A stretch of 10,853 nt of DNA from Bdellovibrionaceae bacterium UBA3535 (GTDB lineage Bacteria; Bdellovibrionota; Bdellovibrionia; Bdellovibrionales; UBA840), in contig DFOS01000012.1 in NCBI GenBank assembly GCA_002376845.1, positions 1 to 10,853 of the forward strand, read 5' to 3'. This document shows positions 1-6,365 of the stretch, in pieces. The position numbers were made by a program, and so were the translations under genes. Numbering within the stretch: position 1 is the stretch's first letter; each line of letters starts with the position of its first letter. The notes under the pieces were generated by a model, which was not told the origin of the DNA, did no database searches, and was given only the letters and a program-made list of their open reading frames with translations.

Positions 1-179
1 AATATTTATTTTTTATTTTTCATAAAACGCATAAAACATGCCTTTATCTATACAATATCACTCTGGTATTTACAAAAACTTCGATTTTTCATGATCTATG
101 ACATAGAAATTTTGTATTACACAAGTATATTTTTTTCTATTAGCGTTGTATTTGCTAACAAAACAAAAAGGGGGCTTCA
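1..179. other. AT-rich leader upstream of the first gene
   Basis: This stretch is very rich in A and T and holds no credible gene. It contains a short direct repeat, CATAAAAC at 21-28 and again at 30-37. There are several TATAAT-like hexamers (for example 51-56 and 126-131), but none has a well-spaced TTGACA-like partner, so no promoter is called. A purine run (165-174) at its end serves as the ribosome binding site of the next gene. The upstream neighbour is outside the window. Confidence 0.5.
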
Positions 180-866
180 TTGTTACTATTAATACTACAA
201 AGCGTTTTTGCTATGACCAATACGCAATTACTACCTACAGATACATACTTACCTGTAGGCTTTGACACCAACGATACCAACGTACAAATCGCATACGATG
301 GTTATTATCCAGATTCTTGCTACAAGTATCTACCACCTAGTTATGAGGTGGATATAGAAAACCGTGAGATTCGCATTACCAATAATGTTTTTCACTCAGA
401 AAACACCATTTGTACGAAAGCGATTAGTGAGTACGACAAAATCATGGATCTAGGACCTATTCCTGTGGAAGGCACTTATAAAGTGTTGTTCCAAAGTCCT
501 AACGGCGAAATGTCATTATTTGATAAAATCGTAGTGGCAAAACCTAAGGATGAGAATAATATCGATGACGATTACTATGCACCTGTTGCAAAGGTAAAGG
601 TTTTGGAAATGGGTGAGCGCACTAAGGTTCGCTTGATCGTAAAATCCAACAACACTTGCTTAAAACTGAAGGAGCCTGAAGTAAGCGTACATAAAAATGT
701 GATCCAGGTGCTACCTACAATGGAAGAGCGCGATCCTAATTGTGAAAATGATGGTGGAAGTGTTCGTATTGTAAAAGACATCGAGCTAAACGCTGCTAAA
801 GGCAAGTACCTACTACATGTTCGTTCTATGAACGGTAAGGGTTTGAATCAGTTTGTAGAATTGTAA
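180..866 (+). CDS. exported protein with two tandem two-cysteine repeats, unknown function
   Basis: I do not recognise a family. The start is TTG at 180: it lies 5 nt after AAGGGGG (168-174), and the frame is closed by a TAA at 156 with no ATG, GTG or TTG between. The N-terminus (residues 1-11, MLLLILQSVFA) looks like a short signal peptide with V-F-A before the cut, though it lacks the usual basic residues. The mature part is two copies of one unit, roughly residues 23-119 and 133-228. Each copy begins Y-x-P-V and has two cysteines (C47/C78 and C160/C188). Each then has G-x-Y (98-100 and 208-210) and an S-x-N-G turn (106-109 and 216-219). From the second cysteine on, the offset between copies is exactly 110 residues. 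Alternating hydrophobic residues suggest beta-sandwich domains, each with one disulfide, in the periplasm or outside the cell (inferred). The gene stands alone on its strand and converges on the response regulator gene. Confidence 0.75.
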   Translation: MLLLILQSVFAMTNTQLLPTDTYLPVGFDTNDTNVQIAYDGYYPDSCYKYLPPSYEVDIENREIRITNNVFHSENTICTKAISEYDKIMDLGPIPVEGTYKVLFQSPNGEMSLFDKIVVAKPKDENNIDDDYYAPVAKVKVLEMGERTKVRLIVKSNNTCLKLKEPEVSVHKNVIQVLPTMEERDPNCENDGGSVRIVKDIELNAAKGKYLLHVRSMNGKGLNQFVEL

Positions 867-872
867 TTCTAC
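855..872. repeat. inverted repeat over two convergent stop codons
   Basis: Arms GTAGAATT (855-862) and AATTCTAC (865-872) are perfect 8-bp inverted copies around a 2-nt centre. The TAA stop of the plus-strand gene (864-866) lies inside, and the last base touches the TAG stop of the minus-strand response regulator gene (872-874). It may act as a compact bidirectional terminator, but neither strand has a T-run after the stem and the stem is AT-rich, so this role is weakly supported. Confidence 0.4.
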
Positions 873-1528
873 TACTGAACCCGATATCCGACCCCTCGAA
901 TGGTCTGAATCAAGATACCAGAGGGGTCGAGTTTTTTTCTTAACGATACAATATGCACATCGACGTTTCTTCCGCTGATATTTTCATTCATACTTAATAA
1001 GTCATCACGGGTAACCACTTCGCCGCGTTTTTGCGATAGCGAATGAAATATCTGAAACTCTCTGGTACTAAGCGCGTAGCGCTCACTACCCACTACAACC
1101 TCACGGGTTCGCTCATCCAAATCCCAGTTAACCGTATCCGGCTTGGCATCATGATTGTTTAGATCATTGAGCCTTAGACAAGCCTTGATCCGGGCTAAAA
1201 GAACACTCTGGGTAAAGGGTTTGGTAACATAGTCATTGGCACCGGCTTCTAGTCCTTCTACGATATCTTCATCACTTAGGGCTGTAGTCAAAAACATGAT
1301 GGGCAAAAAGTCGTGTTGTTTTCGTAGCCCTTTAACTAAGGACAAGCCGTCTTCTCCTGGAAGATTTCGGTCAACGATCAATAAATTTGTTGTCTCGATA
1401 TTGGCTGCCCACTTAAAGTCTTCGGCCGATTTAAAGCCCTGAAACTCATAACCATTGGAAACGATTAGATCTCTTAAGCCTTCTAAGAGAGTGTTGTCGT
1501 CTTCAATTACCACTATTTTCGCCGTCAC
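872..1528 (-). CDS. OmpR/PhoB-family response regulator
   Basis: This is a two-component transcription regulator of about 218 residues. The N-terminal receiver domain has the acidic pocket E9-D10-D11, the phospho-acceptor D53 in LLIVDRNLPGEDG, T81/T82 at the end of the fourth strand, and K103-P104. The C-terminal winged-helix domain (about 125-218) carries the typical LSTREFQIF, GEVVTRDDL and IRGVGYRV segments. All phosphorylation residues are present, so it should be a phosphorylation-controlled DNA-binding protein. The GTG start at 1528 is chosen because AAGGAG lies 6 nt upstream (1535-1540) and the protein then begins directly with the first receiver strand. An in-frame ATG at 1567 would add 13 residues without homology. 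No histidine kinase is next to it, so its partner must be elsewhere. It follows msbA after 82 nt and may be the last gene of that transcript or have its own promoter. Confidence 0.93.
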   Translation of the reverse strand: MTAKIVVIEDDNTLLEGLRDLIVSNGYEFQGFKSAEDFKWAANIETTNLLIVDRNLPGEDGLSLVKGLRKQHDFLPIMFLTTALSDEDIVEGLEAGANDYVTKPFTQSVLLARIKACLRLNDLNNHDAKPDTVNWDLDERTREVVVGSERYALSTREFQIFHSLSQKRGEVVTRDDLLSMNENISGRNVDVHIVSLRKKLDPSGILIQTIRGVGYRVQ

Positions 1529-1560
1529 TATGCTCTCCTTAGGAATCCTTTTACAGATTC

Positions 1561-1587
1561 TGGACACAAGATAAACGACTTGGACAC
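1561..1587. repeat. direct repeat TGGACAC, 20-bp period
   Basis: TGGACAC occurs at 1561-1567 and again at 1581-1587, exactly 20 bp apart, in the gap between msbA and the response regulator gene. OmpR-family regulators usually bind direct repeats on one DNA face, and 20 bp is close to two helical turns. This could therefore be an autoregulatory site for the gene that starts at 1528. This is inference from position and spacing only. A small inverted repeat, GAATC/GATTC (1543-1547 and 1556-1560), lies beside it. Confidence 0.3.
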
Positions 1588-1610
1588 GGAAATAAAGAAA
1601 AAAGGAATGA

Positions 1611-3326
1611 TTACAAATTGCTCTGTAAACGAAAGTACTTGCTGTACTCGCCGTTTTTGCTCAAAAGTTGATCATGCCGACCCTGCTCCACAATCTGCCC
1701 ATTTTGCAGGACCAAAATTTGATCGGCATTCATAATCGTGGATAGGCGGTGGGCGATAACAATGGCGGTTCTTCCCTGCATTAGTTTATCCAGCCCCTTT
1801 TGCACCTCCATTTCACTCACACTATCAAGAGCAGAGGTGGCCTCATCCAATATTAGGATGGGAGCATCCTTATAAAAGGCTCGGGCAATGCTAATTCGCT
1901 GTTTTTCGCCGCCGGAGAGCAAAGAGCCCTTTTCGCCCACCTTCGTGTCGTAGCCACTATTGAGCCGCATAATAAAATCGTGAGCATTGGCCGACTTGGC
2001 AGAGGATTCCACATCTTTATTGGCTTCGATATCCCCATAACGAATGTTTTCTCGTACCGATTCATTAAATAGAAAAACATCCTGCGAAACCATGGCAATT
2101 TCTTTACGCAAATCTTTCAAGGCAAACTGTTCAATGGGAGTATCACCAATGAGTATCTTGCCCTCGTTGGGCTCAAAAAATCGCATCAAAAGATTAATAA
2201 TGGTAGATTTGCCTGAGCCGCTTTCGCCGACCAGGGCAATCGTCTCCCCTCTTTGGATGCGCAAATTCAATCGATCTAAGATAATATTATCCTTGTATTT
2301 AAAAGTAACGTTTTGAAATTCGATGCATTGCCAGTCCTTTGGAAATTCAAGAGGCTCTGCCGCCTCCACCACTTCATTGGAATTGGATAACGTATCAAGA
2401 ATGCGGTCCGTGGCCACCACACACTGCTGCAAGCGAACATAACCGCTTTGAAGTTTTTTAATAGACGGCTGTAAGGAGTAGGTAGCTGTTAAAAAACCTA
2501 GAAAATCCCCAATACCACTTGTTCCCTGAATGATATTGTGACCGGCATATAGGGCAATTCCTGAAAAGATCACCGCACCAACAAGTTCTGATAAAGGACC
2601 TGAGGACTCTTCTCTGCGGTAAATACTTTTTCTAGTTCGTACATAGCGGTCAGTAATATCTTTAAGCTGCTCTTTCATACGTTTTTCTAAGCCAAAAGAT
2701 TGTATTACGCGAATGCCATCTAACGTTTCCTTAAAAGAACCCGATAAATCCTCTAGTTGCTCCAATTGCTTACCAGAATGTTTTTTTAATCCCTTGGTAA
2801 CTAGACGTAAAACCCCTAGCAACAATGGTAAAAACAAAATGCTAAAAAGCGCGAGTTGCCAATCCAAATAAAACATGGTTCCAATGAGAACCACAACCGT
2901 CAACGGTTCCCGAATCAGATCGGTCATGATCACAAGTCCTTGAATGATGATATTCACATCATTTAAGGTTTGACTTAAAAGACCAGCTCCCCCGGTACGG
3001 TAATTGTAGTGATAGGTAAGATTTAACTTTAAGAACTTGGCCTGCAAATCTTGGCGCAAACGCGCAATAATTTGGTCCATGGAGTATTTAAGTAAAAATG
3101 TGTGAAAATAGCGAGCCAAGCCATGAACCAAAAAAACGGCAATAATAATAAATGGTAAGGTGTAAACAATGTCGGCATTTTTATTTTCTAAGGCATCGAA
3201 CATATGCTTTACTAAAAAAGCCAAGGAGCCAGTGGTGGCACTAAGCACAGCCCCTGTAATAACAACTACTACAAGGTTCGCTTTAAAGGGTCGAACATAT
3301 GGCCAAAGCCGAAATAGAGCTTTCAA
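1611..3326 (-). CDS. msbA: MsbA-like ABC exporter (lipid A/lipid flippase type)
   Basis: This is a full half-transporter of 571 residues, close to the roughly 580 of E. coli MsbA. The N-terminal part (about 1-310) holds six predicted membrane segments with the usual coupling-helix regions. The ATPase domain (about 330-571) has Walker A GESGSGKST (367-375, K373), the Q-loop Q415, signature LSGGEKQ (470-476), Walker B LILDE (491-495), D-loop SALD (498-501) and the switch histidine H526. It should work as a homodimer in the inner membrane, driving lipid or drug export with ATP. MsbA is the closest named family, but multidrug members share this layout, so the lipid A substrate is inferred. The start is TTG at 3326, 9 nt after the stop of the upstream gene, with a GGTAGG stretch as a weak ribosome site. 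An in-frame TAG at 3336-3338 limits extension. Close spacing implies co-transcription with the preceding gene. Confidence 0.88.
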   Translation of the reverse strand: MKALFRLWPYVRPFKANLVVVVITGAVLSATTGSLAFLVKHMFDALENKNADIVYTLPFIIIAVFLVHGLARYFHTFLLKYSMDQIIARLRQDLQAKFLKLNLTYHYNYRTGGAGLLSQTLNDVNIIIQGLVIMTDLIREPLTVVVLIGTMFYLDWQLALFSILFLPLLLGVLRLVTKGLKKHSGKQLEQLEDLSGSFKETLDGIRVIQSFGLEKRMKEQLKDITDRYVRTRKSIYRREESSGPLSELVGAVIFSGIALYAGHNIIQGTSGIGDFLGFLTATYSLQPSIKKLQSGYVRLQQCVVATDRILDTLSNSNEVVEAAEPLEFPKDWQCIEFQNVTFKYKDNIILDRLNLRIQRGETIALVGESGSGKSTIINLLMRFFEPNEGKILIGDTPIEQFALKDLRKEIAMVSQDVFLFNESVRENIRYGDIEANKDVESSAKSANAHDFIMRLNSGYDTKVGEKGSLLSGGEKQRISIARAFYKDAPILILDEATSALDSVSEMEVQKGLDKLMQGRTAIVIAHRLSTIMNADQILVLQNGQIVEQGRHDQLLSKNGEYSKYFRLQSNL

Positions 3327-3335
3327 ATTACCTAC

Positions 3336-4301
3336 CTACCACTCCAGTATATAAGCAAACATCAACGGAGCAACTATTGTTGCATCGGACTCAATGATAA
3401 ATTTTGGGGTATCCACCGATAGTTTGCCCCAGGTAATCTTTTCGTTGGGAACCGCGCCCGAATAGGAACCGTAACTGGTTGTGGAATCAGAGATTTGACA
3501 AAAATACGACCACTTTGGAGTAGTTTTATTTAGATCTTGTTCCAACATGGGCACTACACAAATAGGAAAATCTCCGGCAATACCGCCACCAATTTGAAAA
3601 AAGCCAATGCCATCTTGGCCCGCCTCATCTTGGTACCACTTTGCTAGCTGAACCATATAGTCAATCCCCGACTTCACAACACGAGAATCTAGTTTCTCCT
3701 GTAAAACATTGGCAGCAAAAACATTCCCCAGGGTAGAATCTTCCCAACCCGGAACCACCATGGGTAAATTCTTCTCTGCTGCAGCTAGTAGCCAAGAGTC
3801 TTTGGGATCAATTTGGTATTCGCCTTTTAATTCATCGCTTAGCAACAACTGATATAGATACTGATGAGGAAAGTAAGATTCCTTGCTACTTTGTGCTTTC
3901 TGCCAAAGTTTTTCAAGTGGACGCTGAATGCGACGTATGGCCTCTTCTTCAGGAATGCAAGTATCGGTTACGCGATTTAAGTGTCGATCTAGGAGCTGCT
4001 GCTCCTGCTCCGGTGTTAAATCGCGGTAATTAGGAATGCGCTCATAAAACTCATGAGCCACAAGGTTGAATACATCCTCTTCTAAGTTAGCCCCTGTACA
4101 ACTGATGGCATGCACTTTATTTTGCCGAATCATCTCGGCAAGGGATTTACCCAATTCCGCCGAGCTCATCGCACCAGCTAAAGTAACCATCATTTTTTTG
4201 TTGGCACGAATATGCTCCTTATAAGCTGTTGCAGCATCCTTAAGAGCTGCGGCATTAAAGTGGTGAAAATGTCTATCAATAAATGCTGAAATACCCGTCA
4301 T
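3336..4301 (-). CDS. deoxyhypusine synthase-like protein (bacterial DHS family)
   Basis: The protein has 321 residues and aligns through most of its length with eukaryotic deoxyhypusine synthase. That enzyme moves the aminobutyl group of spermidine, using NAD, to a lysine of eIF5A. Visible family segments are SCTGANLEEDV (67-77), PGWEDSTLGNV (184-194), QIGGG (236-240) and SGAVPNEKITWGK (281-293). K293 matches the catalytic lysine (human K329), and W291 and E287 match W327 and E323. Several substrate residues differ: D243 becomes N193, the K287-H288 pair becomes G243-D244, and D316 becomes Y280 (human numbering from memory, my alignment). Bacteria lack eIF5A, so the acceptor is probably a small amine or another protein; plant homospermidine synthase is a known small-molecule relative. 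The ATG at 4301 is preferred because AAGGAG sits 5 nt upstream (4307-4312); an ATG at 4352 would add 17 residues. The gene is tightly linked to msbA. Confidence 0.85.
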   Translation of the reverse strand: MTGISAFIDRHFHHFNAAALKDAATAYKEHIRANKKMMVTLAGAMSSAELGKSLAEMIRQNKVHAISCTGANLEEDVFNLVAHEFYERIPNYRDLTPEQEQQLLDRHLNRVTDTCIPEEEAIRRIQRPLEKLWQKAQSSKESYFPHQYLYQLLLSDELKGEYQIDPKDSWLLAAAEKNLPMVVPGWEDSTLGNVFAANVLQEKLDSRVVKSGIDYMVQLAKWYQDEAGQDGIGFFQIGGGIAGDFPICVVPMLEQDLNKTTPKWSYFCQISDSTTSYGSYSGAVPNEKITWGKLSVDTPKFIIESDATIVAPLMFAYILEW

Positions 4302-4356
4302 ATTTGCTCCTTGCCAAAAGCTACTACTACAATGTGATGAGAAAAGAGACAAGGTT

Positions 4357-6300
4357 TTATTCTTGCTTAGATTTTATGTAATAGTCACGCATCCAGAGGC
4401 GTATCTGCTTAAAGATTTCATCCGTTACCCCTAGAAATGTAAAGTAGCAGATAAATTTACCGCGCTGATCCTCATCCTCTTCGGAATAATAACAGCGAGC
4501 CAATATGGGTTTTAAATCGGACATGCCCAGGAATGTGCGCAAATAAAAGTGGATAAAGCGGTCCTTAACAATCGGTGCATGAAAACGAATGCTAATACCA
4601 AATTCAGACAGGGACAAAATGTCCACCGGTGTCGCTAGCATAATATGACTATCGACCTTTGACAAAGTTACGTCTTCAACCTTTGGTTCCCCACTTTTTA
4701 AGTTCTCTAGATATGGCAAATAGGTTACCAATATCTTTTTTGCTAGCATGGGACGATCAAAAGGTTTTATCAAAAAATCTACAAAATTTCTATGTTGGTA
4801 CATTTCAACAAAGCCCTTCTCATGCTTTTTGGAAGTAAGAATTATTTGTGGCATGGCTTGGCTTTTCAGCTTCTTCACATTCTCTTGCATGCCTTCCATC
4901 CAGCCGTCGATATTTTTAATAAAGGCGGCATCGATAAACAAAAGGTCGATTCGATCTAGCTTGATACTGCTGCCTTCAAGCTTTTCCATATCGATGACCT
5001 TTTCAAGGTCGGTCACATCCTCTAAGTCTATATCCAAACCATTATTGCGGTAATTTGCGGTAAATCGCAAACATGAGTAATCGCCATCCTCATTTAAAAA
5101 CAAAAACTTTTCTATGCCGTTATTGCCTTGCAATAGGTAGTCGATATACTCATCAAAACGCTCTTTTTCTTGCGGAGCAATGGCGCCCATAAAGGCTTCT
5201 GGCTCGGCCTTCCATTGCTCCTCATTCTTATTTAAGAGTAGGCCTCCTTCAAAAGACCATTGCGAAGTTTTGCCGGTGTTATCTAAAAATATGGAAATAC
5301 TTTCGGCATCCTTTATGCCAATGGCTGGCTTGGGCGCTTGCTTTTCTTCTTCCTCTTCCACAGGTACCTCTACGCCCTTGCCCTCTTCATCTTCCGATTT
5401 GGTATTTGGAAAGCAGCTTTTTAAAAAACCTACATAAGATGAAAAGCTGATAACATCCACTGCATCTACTAAATTTTCTAGATTTTGCTTCAATGTCGAG
5501 GCATGTTCTTCCTCGCTATCGATAATGATGACTTTTACATTATCTTTAGGTTCGGAGGACCTTCGTTTAAAGGGATAGGTCTCCCCTTTATTTTTAGCAA
5601 TATTTCTACGAATGACAGAAATACTTTGCGGCGCCAATCCATAGTAATCAAAGCGGCAAATGATTTGCTCCTCTTCTTTGTAAGAGCCATAGGAGCGCGC
5701 CAACACCTTTCCCGGACCATTCTCACCAAATTCTTCCGCATAAAAATTCACAAACGCTCCAGGACTTATCACCGAGGGGTTTATCATCTCAATGCCAATG
5801 TCCGAAACCCCACGCAATTTGGCTTGCTTGCCAATTTCAATTTTGCGCTTGATATCTTGTAGAGCAAGAAAGGATGGATTGGTGTTTTCTGGTAAATTGG
5901 CAGCTATTTCTACCTTCTGCAAAAATAAAAGTTTTTCGTAAGGTTTTACCAAAAGATCTTGAATCGGCAATCCTTGTAAGTCCAATTTTTTACTTTCATT
6001 TACACTTAGAATAATACGAGTAGGCTCTTCTGGGTTGAGTTTTTGCGTCTCAAGTCCCTTTTTGATCTTAGTCAGATCTTCTTGGTAATTTTTTAATATA
6101 CCTTCCGAAAGAATCAGAATATCAATATGATCGATTTGCTTTTCTTCTTTGGGGGCGGCATCAAAAATATGTGTTGCCGCCATAAAGCCTTCTATATTGT
6201 TATAAAAGTGTACTTGTTTTTCTATCTCAAGCTCTTCAAGATATTTTTTGAGCTCGTTGTGCTCGGCCTGATCCTCTTCTAAGATGCAGATAGTTAACAT
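4357..6300 (-). CDS. double receiver / double PilZ-like signalling protein with PAS-like insert
   Basis: This 647-residue cytoplasmic protein is a duplicated regulator. Receiver 1 (1-133) has E8-E9-D10 and K119-P120, but S65 stands where the phospho-acceptor aspartate should be, so it is probably not phosphorylated there. A PilZ-like domain follows (about 152-237, GVSDIGI then ARSYGS). Receiver 2 (about 255-530) has D261, D457 in LLFID, S490 and K512-P513, so its site looks intact. It is interrupted between its second helix and third strand by an acidic linker (302-320) and a PAS-like segment (about 336-436, ending DVTDLEKV). A second PilZ-like domain ends the protein (about 542-640, LSLSEFGI then ARCYYS). 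The classical PilZ RxxxR motif is not seen and the D/N-x-S-x-x-G motif lacks its first residue in both copies, so cyclic-di-GMP binding is doubtful. No output DNA-binding or enzymatic domain is visible. ATG 6300 starts right at the first receiver strand but has no clear Shine-Dalgarno sequence. Domain names are my reading, not a search result. Confidence 0.78.
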   Translation of the reverse strand: MLTICILEEDQAEHNELKKYLEELEIEKQVHFYNNIEGFMAATHIFDAAPKEEKQIDHIDILILSEGILKNYQEDLTKIKKGLETQKLNPEEPTRIILSVNESKKLDLQGLPIQDLLVKPYEKLLFLQKVEIAANLPENTNPSFLALQDIKRKIEIGKQAKLRGVSDIGIEMINPSVISPGAFVNFYAEEFGENGPGKVLARSYGSYKEEEQIICRFDYYGLAPQSISVIRRNIAKNKGETYPFKRRSSEPKDNVKVIIIDSEEEHASTLKQNLENLVDAVDVISFSSYVGFLKSCFPNTKSEDEEGKGVEVPVEEEEEKQAPKPAIGIKDAESISIFLDNTGKTSQWSFEGGLLLNKNEEQWKAEPEAFMGAIAPQEKERFDEYIDYLLQGNNGIEKFLFLNEDGDYSCLRFTANYRNNGLDIDLEDVTDLEKVIDMEKLEGSSIKLDRIDLLFIDAAFIKNIDGWMEGMQENVKKLKSQAMPQIILTSKKHEKGFVEMYQHRNFVDFLIKPFDRPMLAKKILVTYLPYLENLKSGEPKVEDVTLSKVDSHIMLATPVDILSLSEFGISIRFHAPIVKDRFIHFYLRTFLGMSDLKPILARCYYSEEDEDQRGKFICYFTFLGVTDEIFKQIRLWMRDYYIKSKQE

Positions 6301-6365
6301 ATATCAATGATGTCGTTTTTTAGAGCTTTTGGCTACGAATGCTCCCCACCTAGGTCCAGTAAATC

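Noticed and set aside
1853..2316. Overlapping open frames on both strands within the ABC transporter gene
   Set aside because: They cover the Walker A to Walker B region of msbA in other frames and show no own features.
4302..4352. Longer start for the DHS-like gene at ATG 4352
   Set aside because: The added 17 residues are Ser/Cys-rich without similarity to the family, while ATG 4301 has an AAGGAG site at ideal spacing.
5485..5862. Open frame of 125 codons on the plus strand
   Set aside because: It is fully antisense to the 647-residue signalling protein, whose domain content supports the other strand.
6301..6365. Possible terminator between the lipoprotein gene and the REC/PilZ-like gene
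   Set aside because: Only a short ACCTAGGT palindrome near 6348-6355 is present, with no stem of useful length followed by a T-run.
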